Positions 43,144 through 51,863 of a DNA stretch of 61,968 bases are shown one piece after another. Every line of letters begins with the position of its first letter. Position 1 is the stretch's first letter. Both the position numbers and the translations under genes were made by a program. Origin of the DNA: CAZJOD01 sp964547525 (GTDB taxonomy: Bacteria; Bacillota; Clostridia; JAAYHZ01); contig CAZJOD010000004.1 in assembly GCA_964547525.1 (NCBI GenBank), forward strand, positions 1 to 61,968, in the 5' to 3' direction. The notes beneath the pieces were generated by a model, which ran no database searches, had not been told where the DNA came from, and was given only the letters and a program-made list of their open reading frames with translations.

Positions 43144-44532
43144 TTAGAGTTCCGCTACAATTTCTTTGTATCTTTGTCCTCTCTCTTCAAAATTCTTAAA
43201 CAGGTCAAAGCTGGTACTAGCCGGTGATAACAGTATTTCATCCCCCGGCTCGGATATTTTATACGAAAAACGTACAGCGTCATTAAAATCATCTAACCTG
43301 TATATTATCGGACACATTACATTATTCTCATTTGAATATCTTAGAACGGAATCATATATAGTTTGTGATGTATGACCTACCAAAATCAAAATCTTCACTT
43401 TATTACATATCTCAGGGGCTAATATTGAATAGTCGTTATTTTTATCTTTACCACCTGCAATTAAAACAACTTTCTTTTCAAAACTTGATAATGTTGCTTT
43501 TGTACGTGTAGGACTGCTTGCAATGGAATCGTTATAAAAAGTCCTACCATTCACTCTTCTTACTTCTTCCCTTCTATGTTCAACACCTTTGAATTCATAA
43601 GCCACTTGCTGCATACTTAATATACATACATCATCTATTACAGCACCACATGCAGCCATATAGTTTTCTATGTTATGCACTCCGGGTAGCCTGATTTTTG
43701 TAGCATCAAGCAGTTCAATTTTCCCACCGGCCTTGTCAACTTTGTATATTTTATTATCCAAATAACAAATACAACCTTCACATAGACGATATTTACAAAA
43801 CCCTAATGACGATTTATCATATTCTTCATAAAAAGAAGCTGTAATTTTATTATCCAAATTAAAAATTCCCCTACCGTTAACACTTTGGAATCGAATAATA
43901 TTCTTCTTTGCTTCGACATATTCATTCATGTCTTTATGAATATCCAAATGATTAGGTGTTATATTTGTAATCACAGATACATCGGGACTCTTTTCTATAG
44001 TCATCAATTGAAAACTGGACAACTCCAACACAGCCATATGATCCTCTTTTATTTTGTCAAGGCAATTAAATAGCGGTGTGCCTAAATTTCCACCAAGCCA
44101 AACTTTATAATTTTCTCTTTCAAGCATTTTACCAATAATGGTAGTGGTAGTACTTTTACCGTCACTACCCGTAATGCCAAATATTTTACATGGACAATAC
44201 TTTATAAATTCATTCATTTCGGAGGTGATAATAGCTCCCCGCTCATTTTCTTCTATAAGCTCAGGTAGATCTGGACGCATAGACGGAGTTTTAAAAATAA
44301 TGTCGTACCCTTTTAGATTTGATAAATAATCGCTGCCGAAATATATACGGTTACATCCGGGAATTGAATACTTATAGGATAGTTCTAGATTTTTATTCTT
44401 ATCAAACAAATCCGGATATATCCCCTTTTTAAACAAATAATCAGTTAACGGTTGATTACTGATTCCCATTCCTAGCACGGCAATCTTTTTGTTTTTTAAA
44501 GTACAAATATAGTTCTCAAATTTCAAGGCCAT
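43144..44532 (-). CDS. murD: UDP-N-acetylmuramoyl-L-alanine--D-glutamate ligase
   Basis: A 462-residue Mur ligase adding D-Glu to UDP-MurNAc-L-Ala. The N-terminal UMA-binding domain has KKIAVLGMGISNQPL, the ATPase domain GITGSDGKSTTTTIIG with P-loop and ITNITPNHLDIHKDMNEYVEAK, and the C-terminal domain GRTFYNDSIASSPTRT and LIAGGKDKNNDY, all diagnostic of MurD. The ATG follows GAGGTG by 5 nt; an in-frame GTG two codons upstream overlaps that site. It is a single gene separated from the dcw cluster, and the tRNA-Leu gene is divergent upstream. Confidence 0.96.
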   Translation of the reverse strand: MALKFENYICTLKNKKIAVLGMGISNQPLTDYLFKKGIYPDLFDKNKNLELSYKYSIPGCNRIYFGSDYLSNLKGYDIIFKTPSMRPDLPELIEENERGAIITSEMNEFIKYCPCKIFGITGSDGKSTTTTIIGKMLERENYKVWLGGNLGTPLFNCLDKIKEDHMAVLELSSFQLMTIEKSPDVSVITNITPNHLDIHKDMNEYVEAKKNIIRFQSVNGRGIFNLDNKITASFYEEYDKSSLGFCKYRLCEGCICYLDNKIYKVDKAGGKIELLDATKIRLPGVHNIENYMAACGAVIDDVCILSMQQVAYEFKGVEHRREEVRRVNGRTFYNDSIASSPTRTKATLSSFEKKVVLIAGGKDKNNDYSILAPEICNKVKILILVGHTSQTIYDSVLRYSNENNVMCPIIYRLDDFNDAVRFSYKISEPGDEILLSPASTSFDLFKNFEERGQRYKEIVAEL

Positions 44533-44660
44533 AGCCACACCTCATTAACACACATTTTTATAACGGTATTCATAAAGCCTGATGTATACATAGGCTGGAT
44601 TAACCAAATACCGTTCTTCTTATATTTACACACTTTTTATATTTTTATTAGTAAAATTAC

Positions 44661-44689
44661 TTGAAAAGTTATAATTTTTATAGTAAAAT
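44661..44689 (+). promoter_or_regulatory. Promoter of tRNA-Leu
   Basis: TTGAAA, 17 nt, TAAAAT, with a start expected about 9 nt before the tRNA. Confidence 0.7.
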
Positions 44690-44704
44690 CAGTATGTTGA
44701 TTTT

Positions 44705-44791
44705 GCGAGAGTGGTGGAATTGGCAGACTCGCTAGATTCAGGATCTAGTGTCCGTTAGGATGTACGGGTTCGAATCCCGTCTCTCGCACCA
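44705..44791 (+). tRNA. tRNA-Leu (CAG)
   Basis: An 87-nt class II tRNA with acceptor GCGAGAG and CTCTCGC, anticodon loop TTCAGGA (CAG), a long variable arm (TGTCCGTTAGGATGTACG) and encoded CCA. Confidence 0.97.
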
Positions 44792-44826
44792 AAAGCCAAA
44801 GTTTTCACTTTGGGCTTTTTATTTTT
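44791..44826 (+). terminator. Terminator after tRNA-Leu, shared with the small ORF on the other strand
   Basis: AAAAGCCAAAG and CTTTGGGCTTTTT pair around TTTTCA; TTTTTATTTTT follows on the plus strand. The minus-strand 45-codon ORF ends against it. Confidence 0.75.
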
Positions 44827-44956
44827 CCAGGTTTTTAATTTCATTTATCAGCTTTTGATATAATTCAATTTCATCTTCTAATTCTTTTATTTTATCATTT
44901 TTAATTTTAATGATTTCCAATAATTCTTCTTTATTCATGTTTTCTAATGTTTTCAT
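44819..44956 (-). CDS. 45-residue coiled-coil microprotein
   Basis: A short ORF absent from typical gene lists but with a good AGGAAG four nucleotides before its ATG. It encodes a highly charged helix, starting MKTLENMNKEELLEIIK, with heptad-like Leu/Ile spacing throughout (KIKELEDEIELYQKLI). It ends at the tRNA-Leu bidirectional terminator and starts after the ispH-S1 terminators. I do not recognise a family. The reading frame is plausible as a dimerising small protein, but chance cannot be excluded in AT-rich DNA. Confidence 0.5.
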   Translation of the reverse strand: MKTLENMNKEELLEIIKIKNDKIKELEDEIELYQKLINEIKNLEK

Positions 44957-45026
44957 AATTCTTCCTAAATAATTCTTGATACTACAATTACAACAAAAAC
45001 CGGTATCACTATAATCTATAACGAAA

Positions 45027-45056
45027 ATACAGAGGGATTATTTTCCCTCTGTTTAC
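45027..45056 (-). terminator. Second terminator after ispH-S1
   Basis: ACAGAGGGA and TCCCTCTGT form a 9-bp stem with an AAATAA loop, followed by ATTTTC on the minus strand. Confidence 0.6.
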
Positions 45057-45088
45057 GTCATCGGCACTTGCTGTAAGAGATATACCAA

Positions 45089-45117
45089 AAACGAGGGGCT
45101 TGATGCCCCAAAGTTTT
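45089..45117 (-). terminator. First terminator after ispH-S1
   Basis: GGGGC and GCCCC around ATCAA with TCGTTTTT following on the minus strand, 15 nt after the stop; on the plus strand AAAG then TTTTTATTTT follows, so it may be bidirectional. Confidence 0.65.
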
Positions 45118-45131
45118 TATTTTAATTATTG

Positions 45132-47486
45132 CTATTTTTTATTATTTTCTTCTGTTGTTGTTACTAAGTTCAATTTTAAACCTTGTAACAAATCGCCGAT
45201 TTTGTTATCCAACTCTTCTTTATGTTCGAGAACAGCCTCCGGCATATCACGTATATCTCTATTATCACGTGGAGGTCTTTTATATTCGCGTTTAATTTCC
45301 TGACCACCCTCGTTATTTTTCTTAAATTCTCTTGGCTTATGTTGAGCAGTACGTTCAGGTCTGTCTGACCTTTCAAATCTCTCAAACCTATCATTTCTTT
45401 CAAACTTTTCAGATCTTTCGGATTTTTCAGTTTTTTCAGTTTTTTCAGCTTTTTCAGGTCTTTCAAATCTTTCAAATCTTTCAAATTTGTCATTTCTGTA
45501 ACTTCTTTCAGAAGCTTCAGGTTCGATATTATTATTCATTATTTCTTGGGCATAAGGAGGTTCAATCGGTTTTACTTCTTTTATACTTAAGCTGATTTTT
45601 TTGGTTTCCAGATCGGTTTCTATTATTTTTGCTTCTACTTCCATATCTACACTGAGAACATCTTCAACCTTATTAATTCTTACTGTCGATATTTGAGATA
45701 TATGCACTAAACCGTCAATTCCTTTAGCTATTTCTATAAAAGCTCCAAATGGTACTATTCTTACAACTTTTCCTGTAACAATATTACCAACTGCAAATTT
45801 TTCTTCGGCGTTAAACCAAGGATTATCTTCGTCTTTACGGAAACCTAACGATATTTTATTTGTTTCTTTATCGAAATCCAAAACAAATACTTCCATGTGT
45901 TGACCTTTTTTTACAACTTCAGAAGGATGATTAATCTTTGACCATGAAAGTTCGGAGATGTGAACCAAACCGTCTATTCCACCTATATCAACAAATACAC
46001 CGAAATCGGTAATACTTTTAACAACACCGCTATATACCTTATTTTTTTCAATGCCTTCCCATATCTCTTTTTCAGCTCTTTCTTTTTCTTCTTCAATTAG
46101 GACACGTGCGGAGCCTACTACTTTTTTTCTTCTTCTATTCAACTCAATTATTCTAATATCAAGGGTATTATCAGTGTATTTATTCAAGTTTCGGATAAAT
46201 CTGTCGCTTACTTGCGAAGCAGGTATAAAAACTTCTTGTCCTTCACAAATAGTTAATAACCCACCTTTTATAACTTCTTTTACCTTAACTTGAATGGTGT
46301 TTTTATGTTTGTAGGCATTTTCAATGGTCTTCCATTTTTTCTTATTGTCAACTTTTTTCTTGGACAATGAAACACTGCCTTCACTCTCATTAACCCGAAT
46401 AACAAGAACTTCAATTTCCTGTCCTTCTTCAATTGATTTTTCCGGATCAAAATCGGGGTCATCAGAATACTCACTAAACGGTATAGTACCGTCGATTTTA
46501 AAACCCAAGTCTACATACACTTCTTGTGCTTGTGTGCTGTAACTAATAACCTTACCTTTTACAACTTGACCGGTCCTCAAAGTAACAAGGGAATCTTCCA
46601 GTGCATCTTTAAAACTCACATCATTGGTGTTTTCAATTCCCTGTTTGTTTAACTCTTCCATTCGTCCTATTACCTCCTTGATCACCTTATCGGGTGTCGA
46701 TGCCCCTGCGGTAATCCCAATATTTTTAATATTATCATTTATAATACGCGGAATATCGTCCGCAGTTTCAACAAGATATGTATGCGCACACTCCCGCTTG
46801 CAAATATTAAACAGTTGTCTGGAATTAGCACTGTGATTGCTTCCGATAACCAACATCATATCAACATTCGAGGCTATTCTTTTTGCATCTTCTTGTCTAC
46901 CTATGGTAGTATTACATATTGTATCATAAAAATCAATGTTTTCGTATGTTTTTTGTAAAAAATTTTTTATTTCATTGTACTTATTAATGTTTTGTGTAGT
47001 TTGAACAACAACAGCGGAATTATTTAAGCTTTCTTTCACTTTTTCCACATCCGATATGTCGTTAAAAATCAAAGCAGTATTGTTGCACCACCCGTTGATG
47101 CCTATGACTTCAGGGTGCCCTAAATCACCTATGATAATAATACGTTTTCCACTATCAAAATTTTCTTCTACAATTCGATGTATCTTCTTAACAAAGGGAC
47201 AAGTTGCATCAATAATATTCAATCCTTTCTCTTTGAGCGTTTGATAATCATTTTTAGCTATACCGTGTGCCCGTAAAACAACAGTATCACCCGCTTTAAA
47301 ATTATCTATATTATCGACTGATATTATGTTATGTTCTTGAAGCTCGTGTATCGTGATATTATTATGAATCAAATCACCATAAGTATATATAAATTCATTT
47401 TTTTTCAATGACTCTTCCATAGCACAATTTACAGCATTTTTAACACCGAAACAAAATCCTGAGTGTTGAGCTACGATTATATTCAT
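45132..47486 (-). CDS. ispH: 4-hydroxy-3-methylbut-2-enyl diphosphate reductase fused to S1 ribosomal-protein domains
   Basis: A 784-residue fusion typical of Clostridia. Residues 1-282 are IspH, the last MEP-pathway step, with its three Fe-S ligands Cys12 (SGFCFGV), Cys96 (DATCPFV) and Cys191 (DTICNTT). Residues about 305-377, 395-465, 483-552 and 567-636 are four S1 RNA-binding domains, the last two best conserved (KSITDFGVFVDIGGIDGLVHISELS). A C-terminal tail (640-784) is charged and repetitive, rich in ERFER and EKTEK units. The S1 part probably stands in for RpsA (family knowledge). The start overlaps plsC by 4 nt (ATGA). Two terminators follow. Confidence 0.96.
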   Translation of the reverse strand: MNIIVAQHSGFCFGVKNAVNCAMEESLKKNEFIYTYGDLIHNNITIHELQEHNIISVDNIDNFKAGDTVVLRAHGIAKNDYQTLKEKGLNIIDATCPFVKKIHRIVEENFDSGKRIIIIGDLGHPEVIGINGWCNNTALIFNDISDVEKVKESLNNSAVVVQTTQNINKYNEIKNFLQKTYENIDFYDTICNTTIGRQEDAKRIASNVDMMLVIGSNHSANSRQLFNICKRECAHTYLVETADDIPRIINDNIKNIGITAGASTPDKVIKEVIGRMEELNKQGIENTNDVSFKDALEDSLVTLRTGQVVKGKVISYSTQAQEVYVDLGFKIDGTIPFSEYSDDPDFDPEKSIEEGQEIEVLVIRVNESEGSVSLSKKKVDNKKKWKTIENAYKHKNTIQVKVKEVIKGGLLTICEGQEVFIPASQVSDRFIRNLNKYTDNTLDIRIIELNRRRKKVVGSARVLIEEEKERAEKEIWEGIEKNKVYSGVVKSITDFGVFVDIGGIDGLVHISELSWSKINHPSEVVKKGQHMEVFVLDFDKETNKISLGFRKDEDNPWFNAEEKFAVGNIVTGKVVRIVPFGAFIEIAKGIDGLVHISQISTVRINKVEDVLSVDMEVEAKIIETDLETKKISLSIKEVKPIEPPYAQEIMNNNIEPEASERSYRNDKFERFERFERPEKAEKTEKTEKSERSEKFERNDRFERFERSDRPERTAQHKPREFKKNNEGGQEIKREYKRPPRDNRDIRDMPEAVLEHKEELDNKIGDLLQGLKLNLVTTTEENNKK
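45351..45497 (-). repeat. Direct repeats in the ispH-S1 tail
   Basis: Repeated 9- to 12-nt units encoding FERFER, EKTEK and SERSEK over residues about 664-712. The antisense strand reads as long spurious ORFs for this reason. Confidence 0.7.
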
Positions 47487-48073
47487 GCATTCTTCTCCTT
47501 TAAAGCATAAATCCGATCCATAATATATTGTGAGCTTTCTTTTAAATTAATATTATTATTATCTTCTGATATACCTTTTATTATTTTAAAAGGTTCTCCT
47601 ACCACCACATGGACTTTACCAAACGGTCTGTGGTCCGGAGATATATACACCGGTAGAATTTTGACATCAGCTTTATAAGCTAAAAAAGCGGCACCGGATT
47701 TAGGTGACAATATTTTTCCGTTATTACGATTTTTTCTAGTTCCCTCAGGAAAAACTCCACAAATTTTTCCTTCTCGTAACGCTTTGATTGCTGTTTTTAA
47801 TGCTGCTATGTCAGGTTTACCTCTGCTGACAGGAAAAGCTCCCAATTCGGTTAGAAGTCGTGCAATAATAGGATTTTTGAACAGTTCGGTTTTAGCCATC
47901 CAATATACCCATCTTTTAAATTTTACTTGAATAAAAAACATATCTAATAGGCTTGTATGGTTTGCACATAATAAATACGCTTCATTTTCTTTTATTTTAT
48001 CTGTGCCTGAGATTTTTAATTTATAAAGAAGACCAATAATGATTTTTGACACTACTAAAGCAAATTTTTTCAC
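47483..48073 (-). CDS. plsC: 1-acyl-sn-glycerol-3-phosphate acyltransferase
   Basis: A 196-residue PlsC-type acyltransferase making phosphatidic acid from lysophosphatidic acid. Block I CANHTSLLDMFFIQ has the catalytic HX4D, block II is near MAKTELFKNP, and block III is VFPEGTRKNRN. A single N-terminal hydrophobic segment suits membrane association. It begins with GTG at 48071-48073, about 12 nt from GGAG. It lies 6 nt after cmk and overlaps ispH by 4 nt, so the three are translationally linked. Confidence 0.93.
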   Translation of the reverse strand: MKKFALVVSKIIIGLLYKLKISGTDKIKENEAYLLCANHTSLLDMFFIQVKFKRWVYWMAKTELFKNPIIARLLTELGAFPVSRGKPDIAALKTAIKALREGKICGVFPEGTRKNRNNGKILSPKSGAAFLAYKADVKILPVYISPDHRPFGKVHVVVGEPFKIIKGISEDNNNINLKESSQYIMDRIYALKEKNA

Positions 48074-48079
48074 TTAACG

Positions 48080-48757
48080 CTATTTCTCCGTATCTAAAAT
48101 GTTAATATATGATAAAACCGTTTGCAGCACTTCATCCACAGTAAAGTTTGTGGTGTCGATTAAAACGGCGTCATCCGCTTGTTTTAAAGGAGCAAATTCT
48201 CTAGAACTGTCATTCTTATCTCGATATATTATATCGTTTAAAATTTCATTATATGAGATATTCTTAGAACCGTTATTTGTCATTTCCAGATATCTTCTCT
48301 TAGCACGTTCTTCAGGTGATGCGGTTATATAGAATTTATACTTTGCATCGGGTAAAACGTATGTTCCTATATCTCGACCATCCATAATCAATGATTGTTT
48401 CTGTGCTATCCGGCGTTGTAATTCTACCATTTTTAAACGCACATATTTTATAACCGCCACATGAGATGCAGCCATAGACACTTCAGAAGTTCTAATTTTG
48501 TCTGAAACATCGATTTGATCTAAAAATATATATTGTTTTTTATCGTGATACTTTACTTTTATATCGATGCTTTCTACCATTTTTGAAACCGCATCCTTAT
48601 CTTTCGGATCAATGCCTTGGTATAATGCTTTTAATCCGACGGCTCTGTACATAGATCCGGTATCCAAGTATAAAATATCAAGTTGTTTCGCTAATAATTT
48701 AGCTATGGTGCTTTTCCCGGCACCTGCAGGTCCGTCAATCGCTATTGCGTATTTCAT
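48080..48757 (-). CDS. cmk: Cytidylate kinase
   Basis: A 225-residue (d)CMP kinase. The P-loop is IDGPAGAGKSTIAKLLA, the substrate region LYLDTGSMYRAVGLKAL, then LIMDGRDIGTYVLPDAKYKFYITA and the lid SPEERAKRRYLE. Normal length. The ATG at 48757 has GGAG at 6 nt; an in-frame upstream start was rejected. The cmk-plsC-ispH(S1) order is a known clostridial arrangement. Confidence 0.95.
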   Translation of the reverse strand: MKYAIAIDGPAGAGKSTIAKLLAKQLDILYLDTGSMYRAVGLKALYQGIDPKDKDAVSKMVESIDIKVKYHDKKQYIFLDQIDVSDKIRTSEVSMAASHVAVIKYVRLKMVELQRRIAQKQSLIMDGRDIGTYVLPDAKYKFYITASPEERAKRRYLEMTNNGSKNISYNEILNDIIYRDKNDSSREFAPLKQADDAVLIDTTNFTVDEVLQTVLSYINILDTEK

Positions 48758-48797
48758 AATAATCTCCGACAATTTATATTACATGTTACCTTTAAGG

Positions 48798-49220
48798 TTA
48801 TATTACTCTGTGTCCTAGCCCGATTGCCACTTCATTTAAATGCAAAAGACCTATACCTACAAAAATTGCTACACTTATATGGTCATGGTAACGTGCTATA
48901 CCTATTTTACCACCAATATTAAGACCTATCGCCTTTTGCATTATCTGTGATAATGCTTCTCGTGTAGCTCCGGCCACTGCACCTTCTTCGTTATGAGAAG
49001 CCTTTATAAGACCTTCCCTTTTAGCGGCAACAACAGCTCTTTCAACAATTTTCATAACCGAAGTTAAAAACTCTCCTCCATATTCGGCAGCGGCACACAT
49101 AATACCGATGCTTTTATAGTTCGCCATTAGCAAGCTTTCGCTTTCTCTGGATTCGGATAAGGAAATTTCAATAGCCGCTTTTGCAACCGCTCTGCTTCCG
49201 GGTTCCCTGTTCGAAACCAT
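48798..49220 (-). CDS. HutP-family RNA-binding protein
   Basis: A 140-residue protein resembling HutP, the antiterminator that in Bacillus binds hut leader RNA with L-His and Mg. The Cys/Ala-rich middle, SHNEEGAVAGATREALSQIM and the terminal GKIGIARYHDHISVAIFVGIGLLHLNEVAIGLGHRVI pattern follow that family; the HDH motif may bind metal. No histidine-utilisation genes are near; it lies just upstream of cmk-plsC-ispH, an arrangement seen in several Clostridia, so the RNA target is unknown. GGAG precedes the ATG by 7 nt. Confidence 0.78.
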   Translation of the reverse strand: MVSNREPGSRAVAKAAIEISLSESRESESLLMANYKSIGIMCAAAEYGGEFLTSVMKIVERAVVAAKREGLIKASHNEEGAVAGATREALSQIMQKAIGLNIGGKIGIARYHDHISVAIFVGIGLLHLNEVAIGLGHRVI

Positions 49221-49249
49221 ATACTTTCTCCGTTTAAATGTTTTTCTGT

Positions 49250-49277
49250 ATTATACCATAATCATTAAAAACTTCAA
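49250..49277 (-). promoter_or_regulatory. Promoter of the hutP-cmk-plsC-ispH unit
   Basis: TTGAAG, 16 nt, TATAAT with extended TGG before the -10, on the minus strand. Confidence 0.65.
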
Positions 49278-49338
49278 ACAAATTTTTCTAATTATATTCA
49301 TTATCGTTCGTTGGTTCATTCGGGACATATTTTTCTTA

Positions 49339-49367
49339 TTGTAAACTCAATAGTAACCGGGTATAAT
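49339..49367 (+). promoter_or_regulatory. Promoter of murT-gatD
   Basis: TTGTAA, 17 nt, TATAAT, about 210 nt upstream of murT. Repeat copy D occupies most of the leader. Confidence 0.6.
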
Positions 49368-49373
49368 ATTAGT

Positions 49374-49540
49374 ATTGATTTTACTGCAAAAACTTTATTT
49401 TATTACAATAAACGAACGAACATTGAACCGGAGTTGTAAAAATTAGTGAAGGTGCTTTTCAATAATAAATGGTAGGATGCCGTTTAAGCGGCATCCTATA
49501 CTGTGGTTCACAGTAAGTGAGTTATAGCAGTGAAATCAAT
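49374..49540 (+). repeat. Dispersed palindromic repeat, copy D (167 bp, full-length)
   Basis: The ends ATTGATTTTACTGC and GCAGTGAAATCAAT are 14-bp inverted repeats with one mismatch. The interior carries a perfect 10-bp hairpin (TAGGATGCCG, TTTAAG, CGGCATCCTA; 49473-49498) and a second (ACTGTG, GTT, CACAGT). No transposase frame; MITE-like in form. Confidence 0.75.
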
Positions 49541-49576
49541 GTTATCTTACTTTTTATTTGATATGTGGAGAGTTAT

Positions 49577-50968
49577 ATGAAATTGTTTATTGTTATTTTG
49601 ATGGTTAGAATATTAACCCAAGTACTACATATTTTCAGATCAGGAGGAACTTCACTTCCCGGAAAGGTGGCGAATAAGCTGGTCCCTGATATTTTAGCTC
49701 GAATATCAAATAAATTTACCACTGTTTTAGTTACAGGAACAAACGGTAAGACAACAACGGTAAGAATGATCGCACAAATTTTAAAGAGCGAAAATATAAG
49801 TTTTGTGACGAATAAATCAGGCGCTAATTTAAAAAGTGGAATAACCACTGTTTTACTGAATTCGATGAAATTAAACGGAGATTTTAAAGCGAAATATGTA
49901 CTTTTAGAGGTAGATGAAGCTGCATTTAAATCGGTTTGCCCTCTATTAAAACCTAAATATGTAGTTGTAACTAATTTTTTTAGAGATCAATTGGATCGAT
50001 ACGGTGAGTTGTATAAAACTTTGTTAAATATAAAAACCGGTTTAACTGAATGTCCTGAAACCATACTTATATTAAATGGAGACGATTCTTTTTGTTGTTC
50101 TATTGGTAAGGAATTTGAAAATCCTGTTTTGTATTTCGGAACCGCTGATGTCTTTGACAAAGAACCGGAATATGATGAAGTTGTTGATGGTAGATATTGT
50201 TTATATTGCAAAAATAAATATCTGTATAATCATCTTGTATATGGGCATTTAGGTGATTTTACTTGTACCGTATGTGATTACAGACGACCGAGTCTGAATT
50301 TACAGTTGACAGAACCTCCCGTTATGGAAAATTCATGCACTTGCGCGGTATTCAAGGTGATAAAATCAGATTTAACCGATATTTATTTAAAAGTAATGAT
50401 TCCTATTCCGGGAAAGTACAATATTTATAATGCAATGGCTGCTTTAACTTTTTCGTTAGCAGCTCATCTTGATCTTAACAAAAGCAACCAGGCCATTTTA
50501 GATTTTGAAATAGGTTTCGGTAGAATGGAAGATATAAAGATTGGTAATAAAACACTACGAATGGTATTGGTAAAAAATCCGACAGGATTCAATCAAGCAC
50601 TTGATTTGTTTTGTAGTCATAATAAACCATACCCCGTCGCTTTTATTATTAATGATCAAATTGCAGACGGAACCGATGTATCTTGGTTATGGGACGTCAA
50701 TTTTGAAAAACTTCTGTCGGTACAAAATATTGTACCAATATTTTATACATCCGGTATACGTGGTGAAGACATGGCTATCCGATTAAAATATTGCGGGTTG
50801 GACATGAAGAAAGTTTCTATAATAAAAGATTATGATTCGTTGATCGAAAAAGGGTTAAACACTACGGATGAAAACGGGTATTTTTATATATTTCCCACCT
50901 ATACCGCATTAATGAGATTTAGAAAACATTTGACCGATAAATATCGTATCAAAAAATTTTGGGAATGA
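49577..50968 (+). CDS. murT: Lipid II isoglutaminyl synthase, MurT subunit
   Basis: A 463-residue Mur-ligase-like protein. It has VLVTGTNGKTTTVRMIAQIL (P-loop), VTNFFRDQLDRYGEL, a zinc ribbon inserted in the ATPase domain (CLYCKNKYLYNHLVYGHLGDFTCTVC), and the C-terminal DUF1727 region (RMEDIKIGNKTLRMVLVKNPTGFNQAL). With GatD it amidates the D-Glu of lipid II. The ATG follows GGAG by 6 nt; a GTG four codons earlier was rejected. It stands in a plus-strand unit with gatD. Confidence 0.95.
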   Translation: MKLFIVILMVRILTQVLHIFRSGGTSLPGKVANKLVPDILARISNKFTTVLVTGTNGKTTTVRMIAQILKSENISFVTNKSGANLKSGITTVLLNSMKLNGDFKAKYVLLEVDEAAFKSVCPLLKPKYVVVTNFFRDQLDRYGELYKTLLNIKTGLTECPETILILNGDDSFCCSIGKEFENPVLYFGTADVFDKEPEYDEVVDGRYCLYCKNKYLYNHLVYGHLGDFTCTVCDYRRPSLNLQLTEPPVMENSCTCAVFKVIKSDLTDIYLKVMIPIPGKYNIYNAMAALTFSLAAHLDLNKSNQAILDFEIGFGRMEDIKIGNKTLRMVLVKNPTGFNQALDLFCSHNKPYPVAFIINDQIADGTDVSWLWDVNFEKLLSVQNIVPIFYTSGIRGEDMAIRLKYCGLDMKKVSIIKDYDSLIEKGLNTTDENGYFYIFPTYTALMRFRKHLTDKYRIKKFWE

Positions 50969-50976
50969 GGTTAATT

Positions 50977-51720
50977 ATGTATTCATTAAATATTGTTCAC
51001 TTGTATCCTGACCTATTAAATTTATACGGAGATAAAGGTAACATAATGAGTTTAGAAAAAAGATGTATCTGGAGAGATATAAATATTGTATTAAATAATG
51101 TATCTTTAAACGATAATTTTATACCAACGGAATGTGATATCCTTTTTATTGGAGGAGGTCAAGATTTTGAACAAGAAATTATAAAAAAAGATTTAAAAGA
51201 GAATAAATATGCATCTATTAAGGCATATGTAGAAAATTACGGTACTGTTTTAGCCATTTGCGGAGGTTATCAGATGCTTGGGAGGTATTATAAAACCGCC
51301 GAAGGTAATTATATAGAGATGCTTGATATTATTGACATAGAGACAATAGGATCTAAAAACAGATTAATCGGTAACCTGATTTTTAAATGGAATAATGATA
51401 TTAATTCTTTATCATATAATGTAATAGGTTTTGAAAACCATTCCGGTTTGACATATCTAGGAAATAATACCGAGCCTTTGGGTAAAGTTGTTAAAGGTTA
51501 TGGTAATAATGGCATTGACGGATTTGAAGGTGCCAGATATAAAAATACTTTTTGCTCATATTCACACGGTAGTCTTTTACCAAAAAATCCATTTTTAGCG
51601 GATTATATCATCTATTGTGCATTAAAAAGAAAATATCCGGACATACCCGATTTAAATGAATTAGACGATCGACATGAACTGGAAGCAAATCAAGTTTTGT
51701 TTAACAGAATTATGAGATAA
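50977..51720 (+). CDS. gatD: Lipid II isoglutaminyl synthase, GatD glutamine amidotransferase subunit
   Basis: A 247-residue type I glutaminase-like protein supplying ammonia to MurT. It opens MYSLNIVHLYPDLLNLYGDKGN, characteristic of GatD; the nucleophile Cys95 lies in ILAICGGYQMLG-like context and the catalytic His in CSYSHGSLLPKNP. The start ATG at 50977 follows GAGG at 6 nt; a start overlapping the murT stop by four bases (ATGA, 50965) is possible. The pair is coupled to murT. Confidence 0.94.
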   Translation: MYSLNIVHLYPDLLNLYGDKGNIMSLEKRCIWRDINIVLNNVSLNDNFIPTECDILFIGGGQDFEQEIIKKDLKENKYASIKAYVENYGTVLAICGGYQMLGRYYKTAEGNYIEMLDIIDIETIGSKNRLIGNLIFKWNNDINSLSYNVIGFENHSGLTYLGNNTEPLGKVVKGYGNNGIDGFEGARYKNTFCSYSHGSLLPKNPFLADYIIYCALKRKYPDIPDLNELDDRHELEANQVLFNRIMR

Positions 51721-51799
51721 ATTATTTTTATGCTATTTTTATTAATACGCCCACTTCTTTGATTGAAATATAACTATAGAAAAAATAATAATATATATT

Positions 51800-51842
51800 A
51801 TGATTCTTCTGCAAAAACTTTATTTAATTGCAGTGAAATCAT
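51800..51842 (+). repeat. Dispersed palindromic repeat, copy E (43 bp, short form)
   Basis: ATGATTCTTCTGC and GCAGTGAAATCAT are the ends with a 17-nt centre; both arms match copies D and F. Located after gatD. Confidence 0.65.
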
Positions 51843-51863
51843 GTTAATATTAGAAATTTAAAG

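Noticed and set aside
45176..45595. ORFs on both strands within the ispH-S1 tail
   Set aside because: They are by-products of the repeated charged tail; they lack ribosome binding sites and resemble no protein.
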